Below the pieces are notes generated by a model, which made no database searches, was not told the DNA's origin, and was given only the letters and a program-made list of their open reading frames with translations. A DNA stretch of 64,000 bases from the NCBI RefSeq assembly GCF_023101185.1, contig NZ_CP078077.1, positions 2,943,630 through 3,007,629 on the forward strand, written 5' to 3'. Made by a program: the position numbers and the translations under genes. This document shows positions 26,433 through 35,666 of the stretch, one piece after another. The number at the start of each line of letters is the position of its first letter. Position 1 is the first letter of the stretch. The DNA comes from Microbacterium galbinum (GTDB lineage: Bacteria > Actinomycetota > Actinomycetes > Actinomycetales > Microbacteriaceae).

Positions 26433-28175
26433 ATGCTCTCTCCGTCCTTCCCACAGCGCGCCCCCTGGGGAACCGCGAACAAGCTGCGCGCCTGGCAGCA
26501 GGAGGCGCTCGAACAGTACTTCGCCGCCGACCAGAGGGACTTCCTCGTGGCCGCGACGCCGGGCGCCGGAAAGACCACCTTCGCCCTCACTCTCGCGGTC
26601 GAACTCATGCGTACGGGCGAGGTCAATCGCATCATCGTCGTCGCCCCCACCGAGCACCTCAAGACGCAGTGGGCCGATGCCGCGGCGCGGGTGCACATCC
26701 GCCTCGATCCGCGCTTCCGAAACAGCGACTGGGCGCCGGCGCGCCACTATCACGGAGCGGTCGTGACCTACGCGCAGGTCGCGGCGAAGTCGTCCGTGCA
26801 CCGGCACCTGACCGAAGACGCCAAGACGCTGGTGATCCTCGACGAGGTGCACCACGGCGGCGACGCGCTCAGCTGGGGCGATGCGATCCGCGACGCCTAC
26901 GGCCCCGCGAAGCGGCGGCTCCTGCTCTCCGGCACGCCGTTCCGCAGCGACACCGCACCGATCCCGTTCGTGGAGTACCACCCCGACGAATCCGGTGCGC
27001 GCATCTCTCGCACCGACTACAACTACGGCTACGGCCGCGCCCTCGCCGACGGTGTCGTGCGTCCCGTGCTCTTCCACATGTACGCGGGCAAGATGCGCTG
27101 GCGCACGACGTCGGGCGACGAGCTCGAGACGCACCTGGGGCAGGACAACACCAAGGACGTCACCTCGCAGGCCTGGCGCACGGCGCTCGACCCGGAGGGG
27201 GAGTGGATGCCGGCGGTGCTCTCCGCCGCCGACCGCCGCCTCACCGAGATCCGTCACCACGTGCCCGATGCGGGTGGTCTGGTGCTCGCGACCGATCAGA
27301 CGGTCGCCCGTGCCTACGCCAAGATCCTGCACAGCATCACCGGCCAGCAGGCCACGATCGTGCTCTCCGACGACGCCACCGCCTCGGAGCGCATCGAGAA
27401 GTTCAGCGCGGGCGACCAGCGCTGGATGGTGGCCGTCCGGATGGTGTCGGAGGGCGTCGACGTGCCGCGCCTCGCGGTCGGCGTGTATGCGACCTCGTCG
27501 TCGACGCCGCTGTTCTTCGCGCAGGCGATCGGTCGATTCGTGCGCGCGCGTCGTCGGGGCGAGGCTGCCAGCGTCTTCCTCCCGCAGGTACCCGTGCTCA
27601 TGGGCCTCGCGAACGAGATGGACAAGCAGCGCGACCACGCGCTCGACCGGCAGTCGAAGGACGACGACGGCCTCGAGGACTCCCTGCTCGAGAGCGCCAA
27701 CCGCGAGGAGGAGACCTCCGACGCGCTCACTCAGGAGTTCAGCTATCAGGCGCTGTCGTCCGTCGCGCACTTCGACCGGGTCGTCTTCGAGGGCCAGGAG
27801 TTCGGGCAGTTGGCCGAGCCCGGCACCCCCGAAGAAGAGGAGTTCATCGGGTTCCCCGGCCTCCTCGAGCCCGAGCACGTGCACGAGCTGCTCATGCAGC
27901 GGCAGTCCCGGCAATCGCGGCTGCGCGAGGCGCGTGAAGCCTCGGCCGGCCCGACCGAGACGACGACCCTCCCGCCGCCTCTGCACCGCACCCTCAAGGA
28001 GCAGCGTCAGCTCCTCAACAGCCTGGTCGGTCTCTACGCACGGCAGAAGGGCGAACCGCACGGCGCGGTGCATGCCGAGCTGCGCCGGATCTGCGGCGGG
28101 CCGGCGGTCGCGCAGGCCACCGTCACCCAGTTGCAGTCCCGGATCGAGATCCTCCGCAAGCGCGTACGCTCCTGA
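26433..28175 (+). CDS. DEAD/DEAH-box (SF2) helicase
   Basis: ATP-dependent nucleic acid translocase, 580 residues from ATG 26433. Motif I is ATPGAGKTT, motif II DEVHH, motif III SGT, and the C-terminal helicase half has SEGVDVPRLAVGVY and QAIGRFVRARR. It belongs to the restriction-type (ResIII) SF2 group without nuclease domain. The C-terminal region (about 470-580) is charged and partly helical. The alternative ATG 26403 adds ten residues. No restriction or defence partner is adjacent, so a repair or RNA role is as likely. Confidence 0.88.
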   Translation: MLSPSFPQRAPWGTANKLRAWQQEALEQYFAADQRDFLVAATPGAGKTTFALTLAVELMRTGEVNRIIVVAPTEHLKTQWADAAARVHIRLDPRFRNSDWAPARHYHGAVVTYAQVAAKSSVHRHLTEDAKTLVILDEVHHGGDALSWGDAIRDAYGPAKRRLLLSGTPFRSDTAPIPFVEYHPDESGARISRTDYNYGYGRALADGVVRPVLFHMYAGKMRWRTTSGDELETHLGQDNTKDVTSQAWRTALDPEGEWMPAVLSAADRRLTEIRHHVPDAGGLVLATDQTVARAYAKILHSITGQQATIVLSDDATASERIEKFSAGDQRWMVAVRMVSEGVDVPRLAVGVYATSSSTPLFFAQAIGRFVRARRRGEAASVFLPQVPVLMGLANEMDKQRDHALDRQSKDDDGLEDSLLESANREEETSDALTQEFSYQALSSVAHFDRVVFEGQEFGQLAEPGTPEEEEFIGFPGLLEPEHVHELLMQRQSRQSRLREAREASAGPTETTTLPPPLHRTLKEQRQLLNSLVGLYARQKGEPHGAVHAELRRICGGPAVAQATVTQLQSRIEILRKRVRS

Positions 28176-28279
28176 GCGCTTCGGATCCCCGAAATGCTGG
28201 CAATCCCGGCGTCGGCTGCGTTCCCACGCCTTCCCGCGGATAGCGTGGAACGGTTGTCCACGCACCCGAGGAGTCAGAC

Positions 28280-29374
28280 ATGACCGCTCCGCTCGCCGCC
28301 GAACCCACGGCCGCCGACCGTCGCCGCTGGGCGCGCTACCTCGTGGAGGAGCGCGCCGAGGGAACGGTGTATCAGCGTCTCGCGGCGCGCCGGACGGGGG
28401 AGGAGCGCGACATCCTGCTGCGCCTCGCCGATGCCGAACGGCGCCACGAGCAGCACTGGCTCGACCTCCTCGGCGGGGAACCGGCTCGCCTGCCCCGCGC
28501 CGGAGTCCGCTCGCGGCTACTGGGATGGATGGCCGGGCGCTTCGGCTCGATCTTCGTGCTCGCGCTTGCGCAGAGCGCCGAGGCGCGGTCGCCCTATGAC
28601 GCCGAGCAGTATGCGACTCCGGCCATGCGTGCCGACGAGAAGGTGCACTCCGAGGTGGTGCGCGGTCTCGCCGCCCGTGGTCGCCGCCGTCTGTCGGGGT
28701 CGTTCCGGGCCGCGGTGTTCGGGGCCAACGACGGGCTCGTCAGCAACCTCGCGCTGGTGCTGGGCATCGGGGCGACCGGAGTCAGTTCCGGGTTCGTGCT
28801 CTTCAGCGGGATCGCCGGTCTCCTCGCGGGCGCGCTGTCGATGGGTGCGGGGGAGTTCGTCTCCGTGCGGTCCCAGCGCGAGCTCCTCGCGGCGACCGAG
28901 GCGAACGAGGATGCCGCGGCATCCGCTCACGATCTCGACATCGATGAGAACGAACTCGCCCTGGTGTACCGCGCCCGCGGCGCGGACCCGGAGGAGGCCC
29001 TCGCGAAGGCGCGCCGCATCGTGACGGCGGCCCAGGCGGGCGTGCGGCGCACGGCGACAGGACCCATTCGCACCCACGGCGACGTGCACGAGGTCGTCGG
29101 CAGCGACTGGACCGCTGCGATCTCGAGCTTCCTGTTGTTCGCCTCCGGAGCGATCATTCCCGTGCTCCCGTGGATCTTCGGTCTGCAGGGTGCCGCCGCC
29201 GTCATCGTCGCGCTCGTGCTGGTGGGCATCGCGCTGCTGAGCACGGGAGCCATGGTCGGCATCCTCTCGGGAGGACCGCCGCTGCGCCGGGCCCTGCGCC
29301 AACTGGCGATCGGGTTCGGCGCCGCGGCGATCACGTATCTGCTCGGTCTGCTGTTCGGCGTGGGCGCGGTCTAG
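28280..29374 (+). CDS. Ferritin-like/VIT1-family Fe2+/Mn2+ transporter fusion
   Basis: Membrane transporter of the VIT1/CCC1 family. In its 364 residues, an N-terminal rubrerythrin-like domain (about 15-135) carries metal-ligand candidates such as EERAEGTVYQRL and ERRHEQHW; it precedes a VIT1 domain (about 140-364) with VFGANDGLVSNLALVLG, ALSMGAGEFVSVRSQRE and two C-terminal membrane pairs. The fusion suggests iron or manganese export or storage with a metal-sensing domain. The ATG has a GAGGAGT site. Confidence 0.9.
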   Translation: MTAPLAAEPTAADRRRWARYLVEERAEGTVYQRLAARRTGEERDILLRLADAERRHEQHWLDLLGGEPARLPRAGVRSRLLGWMAGRFGSIFVLALAQSAEARSPYDAEQYATPAMRADEKVHSEVVRGLAARGRRRLSGSFRAAVFGANDGLVSNLALVLGIGATGVSSGFVLFSGIAGLLAGALSMGAGEFVSVRSQRELLAATEANEDAAASAHDLDIDENELALVYRARGADPEEALAKARRIVTAAQAGVRRTATGPIRTHGDVHEVVGSDWTAAISSFLLFASGAIIPVLPWIFGLQGAAAVIVALVLVGIALLSTGAMVGILSGGPPLRRALRQLAIGFGAAAITYLLGLLFGVGAV

Positions 29375-29640
29375 GACCCGTCGCCGTCGCCCTGGGCGCC
29401 ACGGGTCGGAGCGTCGCCGCCGGGCATCCCACCGCCCTGACCGCCGCCGGGCTGGCCGCCCATCCCACTCGTGCCGCCCTCTCCGGCCGTCACGGTGGTC
29501 GTGGATCCATCGACGACCACGTCGTAGCTGTCGCCGCTCACGATCCCGGCACCCGAGTACACGACCGTGGCGAAGGCCTTCGAGGCGGTGTACTCGGCGA
29601 CCACCGTCGCCGGATATGCGGCGCAGCGCGCTTTCGTGTT
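29371..29640 (-). pseudogene. 5'-truncated tail of a carbohydrate-binding-domain secreted protein
   Basis: In frame from about 29640 down to TAG 29371, the translation reads SKAFATVVYSGAGIVSGDSYDVVVDG and ends in a Gly/Met/Pro-rich tail (GGQPGGGQGGGMPGGDAP). This resembles the C-terminus of actinobacterial secreted proteins with a carbohydrate-binding domain. No start codon with ribosome site, signal peptide or N-terminal domain precedes it. The frame runs instead into the terminator and tRNA gene. I read it as a remnant; the right boundary is approximate. It overlaps the VIT1 stop by four bases. Confidence 0.55.
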
Positions 29641-29666
29641 CGCCCACGGACGGCGCGAGGGGGCAA

Positions 29667-29704
29667 GCAAAACGCCCCGGCGGATCCAGGGGATCCACCG
29701 GGGC
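29667..29704 (-). terminator. Rho-independent terminator of tRNA-Leu(GAG)
   Basis: On the minus strand a GCCCCGG...CCGGGGC stem with an inner GGATCC pair, one mismatch and a three-base loop is followed by GTTTTGC. It lies six bases past the tRNA 3' end. Confidence 0.7.
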
Positions 29705-29710
29705 CATCTG

Positions 29711-29793
29711 TGCGCGGAGGGGGACTTGAACCCCCACGCCCTTACGGGCACTACGACCTCAACGTAGCGCGTCTACCATTCCGCCACCCGCGC
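29711..29793 (-). tRNA. tRNA-Leu (anticodon GAG)
   Basis: 83 nt. The acceptor stem GCGCGGG pairs with TCCGCGC (one G-T), followed by discriminator A; CCA is not encoded. The anticodon arm is CTACG-TTGAGGT-CGTAG, anticodon GAG. The long variable arm (TGCCCGTAAGGGCG) marks a class II tRNA, and the T arm contains GTTCAAGTC. It reads CUC and CUU codons. Confidence 0.95.
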
Positions 29794-29892
29794 AGGTTTT
29801 GGATGATCGTTGCCGACCGAAGAATGACATTACCACCTTCTGGTGTCGGCCTCGAATCGGGCGTGACGCCCGGGCGTGGCACGCGCTTTCGA

Positions 29893-29898
29893 TAGCCT
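29893..29898 (+). promoter_or_regulatory. -10 hexamer of a leaderless promoter
   Basis: TAGCCT, then 7 bases, then the ATG at 29906 of the peptidase gene. Between it and the tRNA (29794-29892) no gene was seen. Confidence 0.5.
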
Positions 29899-29905
29899 GG
29901 TTCGC

Positions 29906-31201
29906 ATGACCGAACCCTCCCTGCCCGAGGTCGCGCGCATCGCGAGCGAGCTGATCCGCTTCGACACCTCGAACTTCGGAGGCGGCAACGCGAAGGGGGA
30001 GCGAGAGGCTGCGGAGTACGTGGGTGCGTACCTGTCAGATCTCGGGCTCGAGGTCGAGTACTACGAGCCCGTCCCGCGTCGCACGAACGTGATGGCACGG
30101 GTGCCGGGTCGCGACCGCTCGCTGCCGGCGCTCGTCGTGCACGGGCACCTCGACGTGGTCCCCGCCATGGCGGAGGACTGGACGGTCGATCCCTTCGCCG
30201 GGATCGTGCAGGACGGGATGCTGTGGGGGCGCGGCGCCGTCGACATGAAGAACATGAACGCGATGATCCTCACGGCCGTCGCCGACATCCTCCGCGCGGG
30301 CGAGATGCCGGCGCGCGACCTCGTCCTCGCGTTCTTCGCCGACGAGGAGAACGGTGGCGTCGAGGGATCGGCGCTCGTCGTGCGCGACCGCCCCGAATGG
30401 TTCGCCGGTGCGGCGACCGCGATCAGCGAGGTCGGCGGATACTCGATCACGGTCGACGACCGTCGGGCCTACCTGTTGCAGGTGGGCGAGAAGGCGCTGA
30501 TCTGGATCCGGCTGGTCGCGAAGGGACGGGCGGGCCACGGCAGTCGTCTGCACGACGACAACGCGATCACGGCGCTGGCCGAGGCCGTCGCGGCGATCGG
30601 TCGCACGCGCTGGCCGATCCGGCTCACGCCGACCACCACCGCGCTCCTCGAGGGACTGAGCGCACTCACCGGGCGCAGCGCCGACGATCCGGACGCCCTG
30701 GCATCGGCCGCCGGTCCCGCCGAGGCGTTCCTGCGATCGTCGTTCCGGACGACGACGAATCCCACCGGCCTCACCGCCGGGTACAAGCACAACGTCATCC
30801 CGGAGCGCGCCGAAGCGCTCATCGACGTGCGGGTGATCCCCGGCACGGAGGACGAGGTGCTGGCCGAGCTCCAGCAGATCGTCGGCGACGACATCGTGAT
30901 CGAGACCGTGGTCCGTGACATCGGTATGGAGACCCCGTTCGAGGGCGAGCTCGTCGAGGCCATGGTCGCGAGCATCGGTCGGCACGACCCCGGTGTGCCC
31001 GTCATCCCGTATCTGCTGGGGGCCGGAACCGACAACAAGGCGCTGTCGACCCTCGGGATCACCGGATACGGGTTCGCGCCGCTCCGGCTGCCCGCAGATC
31101 TCGATTTCACAGGCATGTTCCACGGAGTCGACGAGCGTGTGCCCGTAGACTCGCTTGTCTTCGGTCAGCGGGTGCTGGCCGATCTGCTGCGCACGTACTG
31201 A
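29906..31201 (+). CDS. M20-family metallopeptidase / deacylase
   Basis: Zinc-dependent amidohydrolase or dipeptidase, 431 residues. Metal-site motifs are HGHLDVVP (about 82-89), WGRGAVDMKN (Asp bridging) and FADEENGG with the catalytic Glu pair, and a late HGVDE. A dimerisation lid sits at about 190-300. The substrate could be a dipeptide or N-acyl amino acid. ATG 29906 is supported by the TAGCCT hexamer; the frame also opens at 29876 (GTG). Confidence 0.9.
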   Translation: MTEPSLPEVARIASELIRFDTSNFGGGNAKGEREAAEYVGAYLSDLGLEVEYYEPVPRRTNVMARVPGRDRSLPALVVHGHLDVVPAMAEDWTVDPFAGIVQDGMLWGRGAVDMKNMNAMILTAVADILRAGEMPARDLVLAFFADEENGGVEGSALVVRDRPEWFAGAATAISEVGGYSITVDDRRAYLLQVGEKALIWIRLVAKGRAGHGSRLHDDNAITALAEAVAAIGRTRWPIRLTPTTTALLEGLSALTGRSADDPDALASAAGPAEAFLRSSFRTTTNPTGLTAGYKHNVIPERAEALIDVRVIPGTEDEVLAELQQIVGDDIVIETVVRDIGMETPFEGELVEAMVASIGRHDPGVPVIPYLLGAGTDNKALSTLGITGYGFAPLRLPADLDFTGMFHGVDERVPVDSLVFGQRVLADLLRTY

Positions 31202-31246
31202 GCGCTCCCGCCGGCTCCGTGCCGCCGTCGACCCTGAAGGCCCTCC

Positions 31247-32071
31247 ATGCATCTCTTCGAAGCGCTCATCCTCGGTATCGTCCAGGGGCTGACCGAGTTC
31301 CTGCCGATCTCCTCCAGCGCCCACCTGCGCATCGTCGGTTCGTTCCTGCCCTCGGGCGAGGACCCGGGTGCGGCGTTCACCGCGATCACCCAGATCGGCA
31401 CCGAGGCGGCCGTGGTGGTGTTCTTCTGGCGCGACATCGTCCGCATCGTCACGCAGTGGTTCCGGTCGCTCGTCGGCAAAGCCCCGCGCACCGATCCCGA
31501 CGCGCGGATGGGCTGGATGATCATCATCGGCAGCATCCCGATCGTCATCCTGGGCCTGTTCTTCCAGGATCAGATCGAGAGCGTGTTCCGCTCGCTCTGG
31601 GTGGTCGCGATCATGCTGATCGTGTTCGGCATCCTGCTCGGCATCGCCGATCATGTCGGAGCGAAGAAGCGCACGCTCAACCAGCTCACCTACCCGCACG
31701 GTGTCGCCTACGGATTCGCCCAGGCCCTCGCCCTCGTCCCGGGCGTCTCGCGCTCGGGCGGCACGATCACGATGGGGCTCTTCCTCGGCTACGAGCGCGC
31801 CGCGGCGGCCCGCTACGCGTTCCTCCTGGCGATCCCCGCCGTCTTCGGCAGCGGCTTCTACCAGCTGGCGAAGAGCTGGAACGAACCGGCGTTCTTCTCG
31901 CTCGGCGACACGCTGGCGGCCACCGGTATCGCCTTCGTCGTCGCCCTCGGGGTCATCGCGTTCTTCATGAGCTGGATCTCGAAGCGCAGCTTCCTGCCGT
32001 TCGTGATCTACCGCATCGTGCTGGGCACGGTGATCCTGGTCCTGCTCGCCACCGGAGCGATCGCCGCCTGA
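31247..32071 (+). CDS. uppP: Undecaprenyl-diphosphatase
   Basis: Integral membrane enzyme that dephosphorylates undecaprenyl diphosphate to recycle the cell-wall lipid carrier; overproduction gives bacitracin resistance in other bacteria. The 274-residue protein has both family signatures: [16 protein letters not shown] (about 15-30) and [11 protein letters not shown] (about 165-175), with about eight membrane segments. It follows the M20 gene by 45 bases and converges with the PAC2 gene. Confidence 0.95.
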   Translation: MHLFEALILGIVQGLTEFLPISSSAHLRIVGSFLPSGEDPGAAFTAITQIGTEAAVVVFFWRDIVRIVTQWFRSLVGKAPRTDPDARMGWMIIIGSIPIVILGLFFQDQIESVFRSLWVVAIMLIVFGILLGIADHVGAKKRTLNQLTYPHGVAYGFAQALALVPGVSRSGGTITMGLFLGYERAAAARYAFLLAIPAVFGSGFYQLAKSWNEPAFFSLGDTLAATGIAFVVALGVIAFFMSWISKRSFLPFVIYRIVLGTVILVLLATGAIAA

Positions 32072-32083
32072 GCGCCGACGCAC

Positions 32084-32932
32084 TCAGCGCTTGTGGTCGC
32101 CCGGACCATCACCGCGCCGACGCAGGTACTTCTCGAACTCCTGGGCGATCGCATCGCCCGACGCCTCCGGCGAGTCCCATGTGTCGCGGGTGCGCTCGAG
32201 CTGGCGGATGTACTCGGTCATCTCCTCGTCGTCCGCCGCGGCCGCGTCGATGGATGCCTCCCACGCGGCGGCTTCCGTGCGCAGTGCATCGCGCGGCACC
32301 GACACCCCTGTGAGCTCTTCGAGGCGATCGAGCAGGGCGAGGGTGACCTTCGGCGACGGAGTCGCATTCGCAACGTAGTGCGGCACGCTCGCCCACAGGG
32401 TCGCCGTCGGGATGCCCGCCGACTCGGCGTAGTGCTCGATGACGCTCAGGATGCCGACGGGGCCCTCGTAGAGGGACTTCTCGAGTCCGAGCTCCTCGCG
32501 CGCCTGCTCGTTCTGGCTGGCCGCGAAGATCGAGATCGGCCGGGAGTGCGGCACATCGGCGAGCATCGCGCCGAGCATGATGAAGCCGCTCACGTCGTCG
32601 CGCAGCGCGACGTCGATGAACTCGGCGGCGAACGACTGCCAGGTGCGAGCCGGTTCGACTCCGGTGAGCAGCCAGAACTCGGGCCCGTCGCCCGCGTCGC
32701 GCGGACGCCACAGCGTCGCTTCCGGCCACTTCAGGCGCCGACGACCCTCCGTGTCGAGCTGGGTCGACGGACGCGTGTACTGGTAGTCGAAGTAGAGCTC
32801 GGGGTCGACGGTGTGCACGAGGTCGTACTCGCTCGTGGCGCGCAGGGCCGCGAGGGCACCGCTGGCCGCTTCACCCGCGTCGTTCCAGCCGTCGAAGGCG
32901 ACGATCACGATGCGCGAACCGAGAACATCCAT
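32084..32932 (-). CDS. PAC2-family (proteasome assembly chaperone-like) protein
   Basis: The 282-residue soluble protein has the PAC2 fold signatures: VIVAFDGWNDAGEAASGAL at the N-terminus, LLTGVEPARTWQSFAAEF, and a central GIPTATLWASVPHYVA. Actinobacterial members are conserved, of unknown role, and despite the name not proven proteasome chaperones. The ATG has an AAAGGGG site. The C-terminus is acidic then Arg-rich. Interesting next to the pafBC locus, but no functional link is visible. Confidence 0.88.
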   Translation of the reverse strand: MDVLGSRIVIVAFDGWNDAGEAASGALAALRATSEYDLVHTVDPELYFDYQYTRPSTQLDTEGRRRLKWPEATLWRPRDAGDGPEFWLLTGVEPARTWQSFAAEFIDVALRDDVSGFIMLGAMLADVPHSRPISIFAASQNEQAREELGLEKSLYEGPVGILSVIEHYAESAGIPTATLWASVPHYVANATPSPKVTLALLDRLEELTGVSVPRDALRTEAAAWEASIDAAAADDEEMTEYIRQLERTRDTWDSPEASGDAIAQEFEKYLRRRGDGPGDHKR

Positions 32933-33011
32933 CGTGATCCCCTTTCGATCGAGTGACGGTGTCGTCTCCCCAGGCTAGTCGCGCTCGGAGGAAGACGGGT
33001 CCTGCGCCGGA

Positions 33012-33017
33012 TAACAT
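33012..33017 (+). promoter_or_regulatory. -10 hexamer of a leaderless promoter
   Basis: TAACAT, then 6 bases, then the GTG at 33024, first gene of the HAD-trmI pair. Confidence 0.45.
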
Positions 33018-33023
33018 GGCTCG

Positions 33024-33707
33024 GTGAGCACACAGCCCCGCGCGGTCCTCTGGGACATGGATGGAACAGTCGTCGATACCGAGCCGTACTGGATGGCGGC
33101 CGAGACCCGGCTCGTCGAGTCCTTCGGCGGGACCTGGACCCACGAGGACGCGCTGCAGCTGGTCGGCAGCGGACTGATCGACAGCGCGATCATCCTGCAG
33201 AACGCGGGCGTGCGCATGGAGGCCGAGGCGATCGTCGCCCATCTGACCGATGAGGTGCAGAACCTTCTGCGCACCGAGGGAGTGCCCTTCCGCCCCGGCG
33301 CACGCGAGCTCCTGCTCGACCTGAAGCAGGCGGGGATCACGACCGCGCTCGTGACGATGTCGCTGCGACGGATGGCGCTGAGCGTCGTCGATCTCATCGA
33401 CTTCCCGGCCTTCGATCTGGTCGTCGCCGGCGACGACGTCGACAACCCGAAGCCGCATCCGGAGCCGTACCTGCAGGCCGCCGCCCTGCTCGACATCGAC
33501 ATCACCGAAGCCATCGTGATCGAGGACTCGCCGACCGGTGTCCGTGCCGGGATCGCCTCCGGCGCCGTGACCCTCGGAGTCCCGCACATCGTGCCGCTCG
33601 ACGACCTCGGTGCGCACGAGCTCTGGCCGACGCTCGACGGCCGCACCGCACACGACCTGGTCGACCTCCTCGACCGCCATTCCGCCACGACGGGAGCCAC
33701 CCGATGA
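33024..33707 (+). CDS. HAD-superfamily phosphatase (beta-phosphoglucomutase-like)
   Basis: The 227-residue hydrolase has motif I WDMDGTVVDTE (Asp11/Asp13), a helical cap, motif II-like VTMS, the conserved Lys in NPKPHPEPY and motif IV EDSPTGVRAG. This is the small-molecule phosphatase subgroup; the substrate is unknown. The stop overlaps the trmI ATG by four bases. In actinobacteria a HAD gene commonly heads the trmI locus. Confidence 0.88.
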   Translation: MSTQPRAVLWDMDGTVVDTEPYWMAAETRLVESFGGTWTHEDALQLVGSGLIDSAIILQNAGVRMEAEAIVAHLTDEVQNLLRTEGVPFRPGARELLLDLKQAGITTALVTMSLRRMALSVVDLIDFPAFDLVVAGDDVDNPKPHPEPYLQAAALLDIDITEAIVIEDSPTGVRAGIASGAVTLGVPHIVPLDDLGAHELWPTLDGRTAHDLVDLLDRHSATTGATR

Positions 33708-34723
33708 CCGCCTCCGGCACGCACCGTCCGAGCGGCCCGTTCCGCGAGGGCGACCGCGTCCAGCTCACGGGTCCCAAGGGCCGACTGCACACCGTCACCC
33801 TCCGGGAGGACGGCGAGCTGCACACCCACCACGGGGTGCTGCGCCACCGCGATCTCATCGGCCTGCCCGACGGATCGGTGGCCGCGAACAGCTCGGGTCA
33901 CGAGTATCTCGCGCTGCGCCCGCTGCTGAAGGACTTCGCGATGTCGATGCCCCGTGGCGCGGCGATCGTCTATCCGAAGGATGCCGCCCAGATCGTCATG
34001 CAGGCCGATGTCTTCCCCGGAGCGACGGTGGTCGAGGCCGGAGTGGGGTCGGGTGCCCTGTCGCTGTCGCTGCTTCGTGCGGTGGGGCCCGCGGGCAGAC
34101 TCGTATCGTTCGAGCGGCGAGAGGACTTCGCCGAGGTCGCCCGCGGCAACGTCGCGACGTTCTTCGGCGAGCAGCCGGACACCTGGAGCGTCGTCGTCGG
34201 CGATCTCGTCGAGCAGCTGCCCTCCGCGCTTCCCGCCGGATCCGTCGATCGCGTCGTGCTCGACATGCTGGCCCCGTGGGAGTGCATCGACGTCGTCGCC
34301 GACGCGCTCACGCCCGGGGGAGTGGTGCTCTGCTACATCGCGACCGCCACGCAGCTCTCGCGCGTCGCGGAGTACATCCGCAACACCGGACTGTTCACGG
34401 ATCCGGACGCCTCCGAGACGATGGTGCGCGGCTGGCATGTCGAGGGCCTCGCGGTGCGTCCCGATCACCGGATGGTCGCGCACACCGGCTTCCTTCTGAC
34501 CGCGCGTCGTCTGGCTCCGGGCACTGTCGCACCCTCCGTGAAGCGTCGCGCCTCGAAGTCCAGCTACGGCGACGACGACGTGGAGCAGTGGACCCCCGGT
34601 GCGGTCGGCGATCGAGAGATCACCGACAAGAACTTGCGCAAGCGGGCGCGTGAGGCTGCGCGCGCCGCCGAGGGCGCGCGCATCGCGACGGCATCGCGCG
34701 AATCGGAGCACCCGACCGAATAG
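33704..34723 (+). CDS. trmI: tRNA (adenine-58-N1)-methyltransferase TrmI
   Basis: Methylates A58 in the T loop of tRNAs using SAM. The 339-residue enzyme has an N-terminal beta domain (RVQLTGPKGRLHTV), SAM motif I VVEAGVGSGALSLSLL, the VLDMLAPWE catalytic-region loop, and an Arg/Ala-rich tail of about 70 residues that is probably disordered. In most actinobacteria this gene precedes the mpa/arc-dop-pup-pafA block; here it is followed directly by the FKBP lipoprotein gene. Confidence 0.92.
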   Translation: MTASGTHRPSGPFREGDRVQLTGPKGRLHTVTLREDGELHTHHGVLRHRDLIGLPDGSVAANSSGHEYLALRPLLKDFAMSMPRGAAIVYPKDAAQIVMQADVFPGATVVEAGVGSGALSLSLLRAVGPAGRLVSFERREDFAEVARGNVATFFGEQPDTWSVVVGDLVEQLPSALPAGSVDRVVLDMLAPWECIDVVADALTPGGVVLCYIATATQLSRVAEYIRNTGLFTDPDASETMVRGWHVEGLAVRPDHRMVAHTGFLLTARRLAPGTVAPSVKRRASKSSYGDDDVEQWTPGAVGDREITDKNLRKRAREAARAAEGARIATASRESEHPTE

Positions 34724-34726
34724 ACT
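34721..34726 (+). promoter_or_regulatory. -10-like hexamer before the FKBP gene
   Basis: TAGACT overlaps the trmI stop and is followed by GGAGGGC and the GTG at 34734. The spacer is also a good ribosome site, so the gene may be translated from both operon and local transcripts. Confidence 0.4.
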
Positions 34727-34733
34727 GGAGGGC

Positions 34734-35666
34734 GTGCGTAAAACGTCCGCCGTTCTGGCCACTCTCAGCCTCGCCGTCCTCGCTCTGACGGGGTGCACCG
34801 CTGCTCCGACCTTCGATGGCGCCGCGTGCGACCGCTCCGGCGGCTCGAGCGGTCTTGCCGACGCAGTGACCGTCGAGGGCAATCTCGGCGCCAAGCCGGA
34901 TGTGAGCATCTACACGCCGCTGCACGTCGAGAAGTCGGCGACGACGGACGTCGTCGTCGGCGACGGTCGTGCTGTTCAGAACGGTCAGCAGCCCTTCGTC
35001 TACGAGCTCACCCTCTTCAGTGGCGAGACGGGCGAAGAGGTCGCCGGCACTCCGTACGACCCCGCTCAGGGGCCGCTGACGAGCCTCGACATCCAGGGTG
35101 CGCGTTTCCCGGCTCTCGCAGACGCACTGAAGTGCGTCACCCAGGGGTCTCGCACGGTGGTCGCTCTGACCGCGGATGATGCCGGAGCGGAGGCACTGCA
35201 GAGCTTCGGTCTCGATGCCGACGACACGATGGTGTTCGTCGTCGACACCATCGACGTGCTCCTGCCGAAGGCCGAAGGCTCCCTGCAGTTCAACGATGCT
35301 CGCGGCATGCCGACCGTCGTCCGTGCTCCGGACGGCACTCCCGGCGTGATCATCCCCAACTCCGACGCACCGTCCTCTCTGGTCACGCAGACGCTCATCC
35401 TCGGTGAGGGCGACGACGTCGAAGCCGATCAGGTGCCGATCGTCCAGTACACCGCGCTCAGCTGGGACGACAAGACCGTGATGACGCAGACGTGGGGCAA
35501 GGCGGTCTCCACCGACCTGCAGCAGGTGGCACCGGCCGTGGCCCAGGAGCTGGTCGGCAAGCCCGTCGGCTCCCAGGTGCTCGTCGTGACTCCGGCTTCC
35601 GACTCGGCCCCCGCCGTCGTCTACGTCGTCGACATCCTGGGCGCCATCACGGTACCGACTCCGTGA
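34734..35666 (+). CDS. FKBP-type peptidyl-prolyl isomerase lipoprotein
   Basis: Extracytoplasmic folding factor. The 310-residue protein has a lipoprotein signal peptide with lipobox LTGC (Cys about 20). Its C-terminal region fits an FKBP fold (LILGEGDDVEADQVPIVQYTALSWDDKTV, then PVGSQVLVVTPAS), and a degenerate FKBP-like region lies at about 60-150. GTG 34734 is preceded by GGAGGG. Its stop overlaps the pafB ATG (TGATG). Confidence 0.85.
   Translation: MRKTSAVLATLSLAVLALTGCTAAPTFDGAACDRSGGSSGLADAVTVEGNLGAKPDVSIYTPLHVEKSATTDVVVGDGRAVQNGQQPFVYELTLFSGETGEEVAGTPYDPAQGPLTSLDIQGARFPALADALKCVTQGSRTVVALTADDAGAEALQSFGLDADDTMVFVVDTIDVLLPKAEGSLQFNDARGMPTVVRAPDGTPGVIIPNSDAPSSLVTQTLILGEGDDVEADQVPIVQYTALSWDDKTVMTQTWGKAVSTDLQQVAPAVAQELVGKPVGSQVLVVTPASDSAPAVVYVVDILGAITVPTP

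Noticed and set aside
26433..28175. Restriction or phage-defence helicase
   Set aside because: ResIII-like motifs are present, but no nuclease, methylase or other defence gene is adjacent.
30035..32083. 682-residue minus-strand frame across the M20 and uppP genes
   Set aside because: Spans two clear plus-strand genes and is compositionally biased.
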